A stretch of 64,000 nucleotides of DNA from Clostridium lundense DSM 17049. Lineage in GTDB: Bacteria > Bacillota > Clostridia > Clostridiales > Clostridiaceae. The stretch lies in NCBI RefSeq assembly GCF_000619945.1, contig NZ_JHVC01000001.1, forward strand, positions 682,001 to 746,000, written 5' to 3'. The position numbers and the translations under genes are program-made. The notes beneath the pieces were generated by a model that did no database searches, was not told the origin of the DNA, and worked only from the letters and a program-made list of their open reading frames with translations. Of the stretch, positions 8,568 to 16,447 are shown piece after piece (position 1 is the first letter of the stretch; each line of letters starts with the position of its first letter).

Positions 8568-8923
8568 TGATAGTTCAAATATTAGTATCAGTTTTTCTAG
8601 GAGCATTAGGACAAATACTAGTAAAATTTGGAGCGGTAAATTTAGATTTAAATTTTTCCCCAAATCATTTGGTTCCAAGTATAGTTAGTATAATAAAAAA
8701 CTTGCCTGTAATGAGTGGAATAATATCCTATGGTGTAAGCTTTTTATTATGGATTAAAGTACTAAGCAAGGTTGAATTAAGTTATGCATACCCTATGGTA
8801 AGTTTAGGATATGTTCTTATAATGATATTTTCCTATTTTTTATTTAAAGAAAATATTACCCCTCTAAGAATTGTTGGGGTGTTATTTATAATTGTAGGTG
8901 TTATCTTAGTTGCAAGGAGCTAG
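8567..8923 (+). CDS. Small EamA/SMR-type membrane protein (ArnE/F-like flippase candidate)
   Basis: 118 residues with four hydrophobic helices, the size of EmrE/ArnE proteins. Recognisable features are a GALGQILVKFG helix start, AYPMVSLGYVLIMIFSYFLF, and the closing RIVGVLFIIVGVILVARS. The start overlaps the glycosyltransferase stop by one base, so the two are translationally coupled. By analogy with ArnE/ArnF, which flip undecaprenyl-phosphate-aminoarabinose next to ArnT, it may flip the lipid-linked sugar made by the first gene of the cluster. A multidrug exporter is the alternative, but the context argues against it. Confidence 0.7.
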   Translation: MIVQILVSVFLGALGQILVKFGAVNLDLNFSPNHLVPSIVSIIKNLPVMSGIISYGVSFLLWIKVLSKVELSYAYPMVSLGYVLIMIFSYFLFKENITPLRIVGVLFIIVGVILVARS

Positions 8924-9014
8924 TTGATGATTATTCATTAATAATATATTGAAAAAATTTCAATATCACAAAGAATATGCACTTTATTGTAAATAAAAGG
9001 GATTGGCTGTTTTG

Positions 9015-9074
9015 AAAAAAATTATTTCATTCATTTCTTTTTAATAGAAAGAAAAAATGAAATAATTTTTTTTT
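9015..9074 (+). terminator. Strong intrinsic terminator after the UbiA-GT-C cluster
   Basis: Arms of 16 bp (AAAAAATTATTTCAT and its complement) with an inner TTTCTTTT/AAAGAAAA stem, ending in a run of T. Confidence 0.8.
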
Positions 9075-9077
9075 GAA

Positions 9078-9106
9078 TTGCATTTTAGATAAAATTTATG
9101 TATTAT
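9078..9106 (+). promoter_or_regulatory. Promoter of the aspartate aminotransferase gene
   Basis: TTGCAT (9078-9083), 17-bp spacer, TATTAT (9101-9106), about 60 bp before the start codon at 9174. Confidence 0.5.
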
Positions 9107-9173
9107 AAGAGTATACTTTTTATTTATATGCAAGAAAATTAAAATGACAAACTTATTTTGGAGGTGTGCCTAT

Positions 9174-10367
9174 ATGATATTTTCTAAAAAAGCAGAACAA
9201 ATAGAGGCGTCAATAACTTTAGCAATTACAGCTAAAGCAAAAGAAATGAAGAAAAATGGAATAGATATTATAGGATTTGGTGCTGGGGAACCAGATTTTA
9301 ATACACCTGAAAATATTCAGAGTGCAGCTATAGAAGCAATGAAAGAAGGATTAACAAAGTACACCCCGGCATCAGGTATTATAGAATTGAAGGAAGCTAT
9401 AGTAGAAAAATTTAAGAAAGAAAATAATTTAAATTATAAACCATCCCAGATAATAATATCCACAGGAGCAAAGCAATGTCTTGCTAATGCTTTTATGGCT
9501 ATATTAAATCCAGGAGATGAGGTGATAATTCCTACACCTTATTGGGTAAGTTATCCTGAACTAGTTAAATTATCAGATGGAGTGCCTGTGTTTGCAAAAA
9601 CAGATGAAAAAAATAGTTACAAATATGATGTTGGTAAATTAGAGAAAATAGTGAATGATAAAACTAAGGCTATAATTATAAATAGCCCTAATAACCCTAC
9701 AGGAAGTGTATGTACAAGAGAGGAACTATTAGAACTTGCAGATTTTGCAAAGAGACATGATCTTGTTATAATTTCTGATGAAATATATGAAAAGCTTATG
9801 TATGAAGAAGACGAACATGTAAGTATAGCTAGTTTGAGTGAGGATGCATACAAGAGAACAATAGTAATAAATGGAGTATCTAAAACTTATGCTATGACTG
9901 GATGGAGAATAGGGTATGCTGCAGCGGATGAAAAAATAATAAAACTTATGTCCAATATACAAAGTCATGCTACCTCTAATCCTAATTCTATAGCTCAGTA
10001 TGCTTCACTAGAAGCTTTAGTTGGAGATCAAAGTTCTATTCATGATATGATTAAGGAATTTAAGAGTAGAAGAGATTATGCAGTAGAAAGAATAAATAAA
10101 ATAAATTATATAAGCTGTATTGAACCAAAGGGAGCGTTCTATGTATTTATTAATATATCTAAAATAATTGGCAAAACTATAGATGGGGAGAAAATTAATG
10201 GATCATTAGATTTCTGCGATAAATTATTAGAAAAAGGTAAGGTAGCTGCTGTGCCAGGAGTAGGTTTTGGTTTAGAGAACTTTATAAGAATATCTTATGC
10301 CACTTCTATGGAAAATATTAAGAATGGTTTAGATAGAATAGAGGAGTTTATAAATAAGCTAAGATAA
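9174..10367 (+). CDS. Pyridoxal-phosphate aminotransferase, aspartate aminotransferase type
   Basis: Class I/II (fold type I) aminotransferase, most like Bacillus-type AspC/AspB, exchanging amino groups between aspartate and 2-oxoglutarate. It shows the family order: FGAGEPDFNTPENI, KYTPASG, a STGAKQCLANAF cofactor segment, NSPNNPTGSV, ISDEIYEKL, the PLP-binding lysine in GVSKTYAMTGWRIGY, and a C-terminal RISYATS arginine for the substrate carboxylate. The ATG at 9174 has GGAGGTG 8 bp upstream; an in-frame ATG ten codons earlier does not. That gives 397 residues. Exact amino-acid preference cannot be read from the sequence. Confidence 0.88.
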   Translation: MIFSKKAEQIEASITLAITAKAKEMKKNGIDIIGFGAGEPDFNTPENIQSAAIEAMKEGLTKYTPASGIIELKEAIVEKFKKENNLNYKPSQIIISTGAKQCLANAFMAILNPGDEVIIPTPYWVSYPELVKLSDGVPVFAKTDEKNSYKYDVGKLEKIVNDKTKAIIINSPNNPTGSVCTREELLELADFAKRHDLVIISDEIYEKLMYEEDEHVSIASLSEDAYKRTIVINGVSKTYAMTGWRIGYAAADEKIIKLMSNIQSHATSNPNSIAQYASLEALVGDQSSIHDMIKEFKSRRDYAVERINKINYISCIEPKGAFYVFINISKIIGKTIDGEKINGSLDFCDKLLEKGKVAAVPGVGFGLENFIRISYATSMENIKNGLDRIEEFINKLR

Positions 10368-10475
10368 TATTAGAGTGATATTGGAGTAACTGGAAACTTT
10401 ATGTTTAAAATATACTCTAAAAGTGATATAATAGACATGATAGGAAAGCATAAGATAGTAGGGGTGATATTAGGT

Positions 10476-10733
10476 ATGGTATCTAAGGAAGTTATGGTAA
10501 ATAGTTCTACTGGCTTACATGCGAGACCAGCCACATTATTGGTAAAAAAGGCTTCTTCATTTAAGTCAGAGATAAGTATGGAATTCAATGGCAAAAAGGC
10601 TAATATTAAAAGCTTAATCGGAGTTTTATCTTTAGCCGTTACTAGAAATTCAAAGGTAACTGTAATAGCTTCAGGAGACGATGAAGCTTTAGCAGTAGAA
10701 GAAGTAGCAAAATTAATACAATCAATGGAATAG
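10476..10733 (+). CDS. ptsH: Phosphocarrier protein HPr
   Basis: Phosphate relay protein between enzyme I and the sugar-specific PTS permeases. With the ATG at 10476 (GGGGTGAT 8 bp upstream) the protein is 85 residues and both regulatory sites fall at canonical positions: His15 (TGLHARPAT), phosphorylated by enzyme I, and Ser46 (NIKSLIGVLSLA), the HPr kinase target used in catabolite repression. The catalytic His excludes the Crh paralogue. The open frame extends 25 codons further upstream, but without a ribosome site. It stands alone, without ptsI, which is common in clostridia. Confidence 0.93.
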   Translation: MVSKEVMVNSSTGLHARPATLLVKKASSFKSEISMEFNGKKANIKSLIGVLSLAVTRNSKVTVIASGDDEALAVEEVAKLIQSME

Positions 10734-10743
10734 TTAAATAAAT

Positions 10744-10770
10744 AAAAGGCTCCCCTTCGAGCCTTTTATT
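10744..10770. terminator. Bidirectional terminator, ptsH / DUF378 gene
   Basis: AAAAGGCTC and GAGCCTTTT arms with a 6-nt loop, flanked by A and T tracts on both sides, lying between two converging genes. Confidence 0.85.
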
Positions 10771-10988
10771 TATGCTTTAGAATTCTTTTTGATTTTTAAT
10801 AATAAAAGAATTAAATATGTTCCCGAGACTCCTACTAATATATATATTAATCTAGATACAAAATTAGCAGGCTCTCCAAAAATTCCACTTACTAGATTAA
10901 AATTAAATAAACCTAATAGTCCCCAGTTTACAGCGCCGATAATAACAAGTATTAAAGAAATTTTGTCAAATAAATTAAATTTATACAT
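10770..10988 (-). CDS. DUF378-type small membrane protein
   Basis: 72 residues with two hydrophobic helices. The segment ISLILVIIGAVNWGLLGLF, then FVSRLIYILVGVSGTYLILL, is the signature of DUF378 proteins. No function is established for the family. I chose the ATG at 10988 (MYKFNLFDK) because GGGAGG precedes it; the longer frame (start 11003) has none. It converges on ptsH and shares its terminator. A plus-strand frame across the same bases is an antisense shadow. Confidence 0.8.
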   Translation of the reverse strand: MYKFNLFDKISLILVIIGAVNWGLLGLFNFNLVSGIFGEPANFVSRLIYILVGVSGTYLILLLLKIKKNSKA

Positions 10989-11159
10989 AATTGCCTCCCT
11001 CATAACTTTAATTTCTATTCTAATTAATTATATTAATTAAGAACAGAATATAGAACACTTTTTATTACGAACATAAGTGTATAAATTTGATAAAATATAT
11101 GATATAATATGAATGAAAAAAACGAATCTAAACATTTTATACGTATGGAGGTTTTTTAT

Positions 11160-12590
11160 ATGAGAGATTGTTATAGTACACCTTTAAATACAAGATATGC
11201 TTCAAAGGAAATGAGCTATTTATTTTCTGAAGATATGAAATTTAAAACTTGGAGAAAATTATGGGTGGCTTTAGCTGAATGTGAGAAAGAATTAGGTTTA
11301 AATATTACAGAAGAACAAATTGATGAATTAAAAAGTAATGTAGAAAATATTAATTACGAAGTAGCGGAAGAAAAGGAAAAGGAAATAAGACATGATGTAA
11401 TGAGCCATGTATTCGCATATGGTACTCAATGTCCAAAAGCAAAAGGAATTATTCATTTAGGAGCAACTAGCTGTTATGTTGGAGATAATACAGATCTTAT
11501 AATAATGAAAGAAGCTTTAGTGGTTATAAAAAAGAAAATAATAAATATAATTTGTGAATTATCTAAGTTTGCATTAAAATATAAAGATTTACCAACACTA
11601 GGATTTACTCATCTTCAACCAGCTCAATTAACTACTGTGGGTAAAAGAGCTACTTTATGGATACAGGATTTAACCATGGATTTAGAAAAGATGGATTTTC
11701 TTATGGAAAATTTAAGATTTAGAGGAGTAAAAGGAACTACAGGAACCCAAGCAAGTTTTATGGAACTTTTTGATGGGGATGAAAAAAAGGTTAAAACTTT
11801 AGATAAAATGGTTACTGAAAAAATGGGATTTAAAAAAGAATTTATGGTAACTGGTCAAACTTATTCAAGAAAAGTAGATTCTATTATATTAAATACTCTA
11901 TCAGAAATAGCTCAAAGTGCATATAAATTTAGTAATGATTTAAGATTATTGCAAAGTATGAAAGAAGTAGAAGAGCCTTTTGAAAAAAATCAAGTTGGTT
12001 CATCGGCTATGGCTTATAAAAGAAATCCTATGAGAAGTGAAAGAATAGGTGCTTTAGCAAGATACATAATAGTAAATTCATTAAATCCTGCTATAACAGC
12101 ATCTACTCAATGGTTTGAAAGAACACTTGATGATTCTGCTAATAAAAGAATAGCTGTATCAGAAGCTTTCTTAGCTTTGGATGGAGTGCTTAATTTATAT
12201 TTAAATATAAGTAGCAATATGGTGGTATATGATAAAGTAATACAGTCTCATGTTTTAAGGGAGTTACCTTTTATGGCTACAGAAAATATTCTAATGGAAG
12301 CAGTTAAAAAAGGTGGAGATAGACAGGAATTACATGAAAGAATTAGGGAACATTCTATGGAAGCGGCTAGAAGAGTGAAAGCAGAAGGTTTGGATAATGA
12401 TTTGATTCAAAGAATAATAGATGATAGTAGTTTTAATATGAGTAAAGAAGAAATATTATCATTAATAGATCCTAAAAAGTTTATTGGAAGAGCACCAGGT
12501 CAGGTAAAAGACTTTGTAGAAGAAGTGGTTAATCCTATATTAGAAAAAAATAAAGAAATGGTAGGATTAAATGTAACTATAAACGTGTAA
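11160..12590 (+). CDS. purB: Adenylosuccinate lyase
   Basis: Cleaves fumarate from SAICAR and from adenylosuccinate, two steps of purine synthesis. The protein is 476 residues. The fumarase/aspartase superfamily signature GSSAMAYKRNPMRSE is present with the flexible-loop catalytic serine, along with HDVMSHVFAYG (catalytic His region) and TSCYVGDNTDL. The ATG at 11160 (MRDCYSTPLNTRYAS) follows TGGAGGT; the frame extends 17 codons upstream without support. A CGAACATAAG sequence at 11068-11077 overlaps the likely -35 region and could be a PurR or LexA half-site. It stands alone, with its own terminator. Confidence 0.95.
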   Translation: MRDCYSTPLNTRYASKEMSYLFSEDMKFKTWRKLWVALAECEKELGLNITEEQIDELKSNVENINYEVAEEKEKEIRHDVMSHVFAYGTQCPKAKGIIHLGATSCYVGDNTDLIIMKEALVVIKKKIINIICELSKFALKYKDLPTLGFTHLQPAQLTTVGKRATLWIQDLTMDLEKMDFLMENLRFRGVKGTTGTQASFMELFDGDEKKVKTLDKMVTEKMGFKKEFMVTGQTYSRKVDSIILNTLSEIAQSAYKFSNDLRLLQSMKEVEEPFEKNQVGSSAMAYKRNPMRSERIGALARYIIVNSLNPAITASTQWFERTLDDSANKRIAVSEAFLALDGVLNLYLNISSNMVVYDKVIQSHVLRELPFMATENILMEAVKKGGDRQELHERIREHSMEAARRVKAEGLDNDLIQRIIDDSSFNMSKEEILSLIDPKKFIGRAPGQVKDFVEEVVNPILEKNKEMVGLNVTINV

Positions 12591-12601
12591 TTTAAGATCA
12601 G

Positions 12602-12646
12602 AAAAAGTTCTAGGTTTTTATAATATAAATTCCTAGAACTTTTTTA
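12602..12646 (+). terminator. purB terminator
   Basis: AAAAAGTTCTAGG and CCTAGAACTTTTTT arms; loop of about 18 nt; T tract. Confidence 0.85.
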
Positions 12647-12828
12647 TTTTGTAAAATATAAATCACACATATACTGATATAATCATATATTAATATGGAA
12701 TATATTATATTATTCTACATATTAGTAACATATTATATAAAATTTTAAAGGAATATGTAATAATGTATCGAATATATATTAAATGTAACAAATTTTAATT
12801 AAAGTCTTATTAATAAATGGAGGTTGTC

Positions 12829-14094
12829 ATGAAAAGAGAAAATCTAAATCCTTTTGAAAATGCCCAAAAGGTAATAAAAGAAGTTTGTTCAATAATTAAT
12901 GCAGATGATAGTGTATATGAATTGTTAAAAGAACCAGCAAAGGTAATTGAGGTTAATATACCTGTAAAAATGGATAATGGAAATATAAAAGTGTTCAAAG
13001 GATATAGATCTCAACATAATAATGTGCTAGGTCCTACTAAAGGTGGAATTAGGTTTCATCAAAATGTAAATTTAGATGAGGTAAAAGCTTTATCAATTTG
13101 GATGACTTTTAAATGTGCTGTAGCAGATTTGCCTTATGGAGGAGGCAAAGGGGGAATAATTGTAGACCCGAAAACTTTATCTAAAGGAGAACTAGAAAGA
13201 TTAAGTAGGGGATATGTACAAGGAATTTATAAGTCTATAGGAGAAAAAGTAGATATTCCTGCCCCTGACGTAAATACTAATGGAGAAATAATGAGTTGGA
13301 TGTTAGACGAATATAATAAGTTAGTTGGAAAAAATGCGTTAGGAACTTTCACAGGAAAACCAATAGACTTGGGAGGATCTAAAGGCAGGGTAGAAGCTAC
13401 AGGGTTAGGTATTGCTATTACTGTTAGGGAAGCTTTGAAAAAGTTAAATATGAAAATAGAAAATGCCAAGGTTGCTATACAAGGTTTAGGTAATGTAGGA
13501 AGCTTTGCTGCGAAAAATATGGAAGCACTGGGTTCTAAAGTTGTGAGTGTAGCGGAATGGGATAAAGGAAAAGGATTCTATGCTATATATAACAAAGAAG
13601 GATTTAAAGTTGAAGATTTAATAAGATATTTCAAAGACAATGATACGTTGATTGGATTCCCTAATTCTAAAGAATTGTCTAGTGAAGAATTTTGGTCATT
13701 GGATGTAGATGTTTTAATTCCAGCTGCATTAGAAAACTCTATAACTTTAGAGAATGTTAATTTAATAAATGCTAAATTGATATGTGAAGGAGCTAATGGC
13801 CCTATAACTCCAGAAGCGGACGATATATTAAATAAAAAGGGTATTTTAGTAACGCCAGATATATTAACAAATATAGGTGGTGTTGTAGTTTCATATTTCG
13901 AATGGGTACAAAATCTAAGTGGATACTATTGGGAAGAAAACAAAGTAAAAAAAGAAGAGGATATATTATTAGTTAACTCTTTTAAAAATGTATGGAATGT
14001 AAAAGAAGATTTTAATGTTTCTATGAGGAAAGCTGCATATATTTATTCTATTAAAAAATTAGCTTCTGCTATGAAGCTTAGAGGATGGTATTAA
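12829..14094 (+). CDS. Glutamate dehydrogenase (Glu/Leu/Phe/Val dehydrogenase family)
   Basis: NAD(P)-dependent oxidative deamination of glutamate, a main route in amino-acid-fermenting clostridia. The protein is 421 residues. The catalytic lysine lies in LPYGGGKGGIIVDP; the substrate-binding segment VFKGYRSQHNNVLGPTKGG and catalytic Asp region DIPAPDVNT are intact. The Rossmann motif is GLGNVGSFAA, followed by the acidic VAEWD that suggests NAD preference. The ATG at 12829 follows GGAGG; the ATG at 12817 overlaps that site. A leucine or phenylalanine dehydrogenase is possible, but the sequence length and motifs favour GDH. It has its own terminator. Confidence 0.9.
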   Translation: MKRENLNPFENAQKVIKEVCSIINADDSVYELLKEPAKVIEVNIPVKMDNGNIKVFKGYRSQHNNVLGPTKGGIRFHQNVNLDEVKALSIWMTFKCAVADLPYGGGKGGIIVDPKTLSKGELERLSRGYVQGIYKSIGEKVDIPAPDVNTNGEIMSWMLDEYNKLVGKNALGTFTGKPIDLGGSKGRVEATGLGIAITVREALKKLNMKIENAKVAIQGLGNVGSFAAKNMEALGSKVVSVAEWDKGKGFYAIYNKEGFKVEDLIRYFKDNDTLIGFPNSKELSSEEFWSLDVDVLIPAALENSITLENVNLINAKLICEGANGPITPEADDILNKKGILVTPDILTNIGGVVVSYFEWVQNLSGYYWEENKVKKEEDILLVNSFKNVWNVKEDFNVSMRKAAYIYSIKKLASAMKLRGWY

Positions 14095-14122
14095 AAAACA
14101 GCCAATATGGCTGTTTTTTAAT
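14093..14122 (+). terminator. Glutamate dehydrogenase terminator
   Basis: AAAAAACAGCC / GGCTGTTTTTT with a 5-nt loop, immediately after the stop codon. Confidence 0.9.
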
Positions 14123-14123
14123 T

Positions 14124-14152
14124 TTGAAGTTTTTAGGAACGTATGTTCTAAT
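14124..14152 (+). promoter_or_regulatory. Orphan SOS promoter with perfect LexA box
   Basis: TTGAAG (14124-14129), 17-bp spacer, TCTAAT (14147-14152). A perfect LexA operator GAAC-GTAT-GTTC fills 14137-14148, across the spacer and into the -10 element. Transcription would run to the right into a stretch with no recognised gene until 14742. Confidence 0.65.
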
Positions 14153-14689
14153 GCTTTTTAGAAATTTATTATTTTTCTCTTTATATGAATTATTTGACCT
14201 AAAATTTCTATTCATCTCAAATTTCAATTTACAATAAGAAAAATAAATTAATTTACTTAATTCCAACTTACCCACAAAGTTATTCCCAATTTGTGGTAAA
14301 ATGATAAATTCATAATTATCAACGGAATTACCAACAATTGTTATTTACATAAAATGGTATAAAAATAGATTATTATTTCTTATCTGTACCAATATAATAT
14401 TTTAAAATATAGATACAGAAAATGGAAAACCAATTAAATAAATGATATGCATTATCAATTGAAATAAGTCTAAAGGAGAGTAGGGTGAATAACGATTTTA
14501 TTTTGTACTATTCTACACGATATTATATATAGCATAATATTCGATTTTTAGCAACAAAATAAATTTTAAAATTTCTCCAAAGTACTTTTATAAGTATAAA
14601 TAAAAATATTTTCTAACATTATATGTAGGATTGAATATAAAATTTATATCAAAAAGAAGGATTTTAGCCCCCTTTTGTAGAATATTTTA

Positions 14690-14713
14690 TTCGCGAAATG
14701 TTTATTTCGCGAA
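14690..14713. promoter_or_regulatory. Inverted repeat just upstream of the recombinase gene
   Basis: Arms TTCGCGAAAT and ATTTCGCGAA are perfect complements around a GTTT loop; each arm also contains the palindrome TTCGCGAA. It ends 28 bp before the start codon, where it could be an operator or an mRNA hairpin. The GC-rich centre is unusual for this window. Confidence 0.5.
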
Positions 14714-14741
14714 GTTGGAAGTGAATTTTAAGGAGGAAGCT

Positions 14742-15758
14742 ATGAAATATAAATTAAAACATGTATATGATCCATCATTACCTAATCAAATTAATGATTT
14801 CATTAATTATCTAGGAACCATCAAAGGAAAATCTAATAATACTATAGATGCATACAAATTTGATTTAGTTTTGTTTTTTAGATTTTTAAAATTATATAGA
14901 GGTATGGTTTCTGATGATACAGAATTTGAATCTATAGAAATAAAGGATATAGATAATGACTTCATTAGAAGTTTGACTTTATCAGACTTATATGCATTTT
15001 TAGCTTTTGTTGAAAATTATAGGGATAATGGCAATTATGCTAGAGCTAGAAAAGTTGCTACATTAAGATCATTCTTTAGATTTCTACAAGGTAAGGCAAA
15101 GATTATAGATGATAATCCTACTTTGGAGTTGGAAGCTCCTAAAATTAATAAAAGAAACCCTGTTTATCTAACTTTAGATGAAAGTAAAAAACTTCTCGAC
15201 TCTATTCAAGGCAAAAATAAAGAAAGAGATTATTGTATAGTGACTTTATTTTTAAACTGTGGACTAAGATTATCTGAATTATGTGGTATTAATATTTCAA
15301 AAATAAAAGGAGACACTTTAACTGTAATTGGTAAAGGTAATAAAGAAAGAACTATATATTTAAATAAAGCTTGCATAAAGGCTATACATAATTATTTACA
15401 AGTAAGGAATGCTAATGCTGATAAAATCAAAGATAAAGATGCCCTATTTATAAGCAGAAACAACACTAGAATAAATAAAAGAACTGTTGAAATGTTAGTT
15501 AAAAAATATGTTGATAAAGCTAATTTAGATACAGATAAATACACGCCACATAAACTAAGACACACTGCTGCTACACTTATGTATAAGTATGGAGATGTAG
15601 ATATAAGAAGTTTACAGCAAATATTAGGCCATGAAAATGTATCTACAACTCAAATATATACTCATGTAGATAATGAGAAACTAAGAGAAGCTGTTAGATC
15701 TAATCCTCTTAGCGAAGAATATGAAGATGATTTGGAGTTGTTTGAAACAAATAAGTAG
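14742..15758 (+). CDS. Tyrosine recombinase, XerC/XerD family
   Basis: Site-specific recombinase of 338 residues. The N-terminal SAM-like core-binding domain (about residues 10-130) precedes the catalytic domain. Catalytic residues visible: Arg in LNCGLRLSELCG, His-x-x-Arg in HKLRHTAATLM, His in ILGHENVSTTQ and the Tyr nucleophile in IYTHVD. I chose the ATG at 14742 because AAGGAGGAAG lies just upstream; the open frame continues 37 codons back across the inverted repeat. It may resolve chromosome dimers, but it is not next to codV or topA, and its position behind an SOS promoter is unusual for a housekeeping Xer protein. Confidence 0.85.
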   Translation: MKYKLKHVYDPSLPNQINDFINYLGTIKGKSNNTIDAYKFDLVLFFRFLKLYRGMVSDDTEFESIEIKDIDNDFIRSLTLSDLYAFLAFVENYRDNGNYARARKVATLRSFFRFLQGKAKIIDDNPTLELEAPKINKRNPVYLTLDESKKLLDSIQGKNKERDYCIVTLFLNCGLRLSELCGINISKIKGDTLTVIGKGNKERTIYLNKACIKAIHNYLQVRNANADKIKDKDALFISRNNTRINKRTVEMLVKKYVDKANLDTDKYTPHKLRHTAATLMYKYGDVDIRSLQQILGHENVSTTQIYTHVDNEKLREAVRSNPLSEEYEDDLELFETNK

Positions 15759-15795
15759 GGATAATTATGCTCTTTACTGGCACCTTCAAAAAATT

Positions 15796-15835
15796 AAAGA
15801 GCATGCATATTTAATTTTTATGCATGCTCTTTTTG
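15796..15835. terminator. Terminator between recombinase and Cys-rich gene
   Basis: AAAGAGCATGCATA and TATGCATGCTCTTT arms with A and T tracts on either side; usable from both strands. Confidence 0.85.
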
Positions 15836-15853
15836 TAATACTAAATAATAATA

Positions 15854-16252
15854 TTATTTCTTTCTTATTCTTATAAGTCCAGGAAATTCTTCGTATAAAA
15901 TATCTTTGGATTTGTCTTCGTTTTCTAATATCTCTTTTAAGCCTTCTATATCATCTATCAATTCCATATCTTCTTCATTGAAATCGGGTCCGGTATAATC
16001 ATCTCCAACAAATTCGCATTGAGAATTATTTTCATTCTCATTTTTTTCTATATTCTCTGTTAATGAAGAATTATTTTCATCTTCATCATCTATGATTGAG
16101 TCTATTTTTATTCCCCTCATATCAAAGCTATCTTGGAGACATTTACCACAGTTATCGCACTTTTTATTTTTATTTAAATCACATATATCGCATTCTCCAC
16201 AATCATCACAGCTTTTATTAATATCCATTATACAATGTTTATATTTTGGCAT
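15854..16252 (-). CDS. Cys-rich acidic protein of unknown function
   Basis: 132 residues, not recognised. The first 42 residues hold ten cysteines in closely spaced CxxC pairs (CDDCGECDIC, CDNCGKC), a pattern that suggests zinc or iron-sulfur binding. The remainder is strongly acidic, rich in Asp, Glu and Asn, and ends in a basic IRIRKK tail. There is no signal peptide or membrane segment. It is divergent from lexA, sharing a 195-bp intergenic region. The LexA box at 16379 lies about 125 bp from this start, so co-regulation is possible but not shown. It converges on the recombinase gene. Confidence 0.75.
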   Translation of the reverse strand: MPKYKHCIMDINKSCDDCGECDICDLNKNKKCDNCGKCLQDSFDMRGIKIDSIIDDEDENNSSLTENIEKNENENNSQCEFVGDDYTGPDFNEEDMELIDDIEGLKEILENEDKSKDILYEEFPGLIRIRKK

Positions 16253-16378
16253 TATTTTATCCCCTCTTTACTTTTATAAGTTTATATAATTAGTTATTTT
16301 ACTACATTAAGGTATTATATCAAAACAAAAAAATATATTCAACTAAAATGCGGTAAATGATAAATTTTTATTCGATGG

Positions 16379-16417
16379 GAACATAAGTTTGATATTCTCT
16401 GTTTAATATGCTATAAT
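16379..16417 (+). promoter_or_regulatory. lexA promoter with autoregulatory LexA box
   Basis: TTGATA (16389-16394), 17 bp, TATAAT (16412-16417). A LexA box GAAC-ATAA-GTTT (16379-16390) overlaps the -35 element. Confidence 0.8.
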
Positions 16418-16447
16418 CATATTAAGATTATTTTGCGAGGTGTTTAT

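Larger units (their letters stand above)
14123..14741. other. Gene-free stretch before the tyrosine recombinase
   Basis: It starts with the LexA-controlled promoter. At 14268-14300 there is an imperfect inverted repeat (TTACCCACAAA / TTTGTGGTAA). At 14485-14532 a 15-codon frame (GTG start, AAAGGAGAG upstream) could be a leader peptide. A perfect 10-bp inverted repeat lies at 14690-14713. No RNA family was recognised. A minus-strand frame at 14078-14275 lacks a ribosome site and is not supported. Confidence 0.5.

Noticed and set aside
8985..9077. Third copy of the GGGCTGTCTC palindromic repeat
   Set aside because: Only GGCTGTTTTGAAAA resembles one end; the matching opposite end and the inner blocks are missing. 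It is a plain terminator.
10789..11040. Plus-strand open frame opposite the DUF378 gene
   Set aside because: It is the antisense shadow of a recognised gene and lacks a ribosome site.
14078..14275. Minus-strand open frame over the glutamate dehydrogenase terminator
   Set aside because: No ribosome site, runs through a terminator and a LexA operator, and has no family resemblance.
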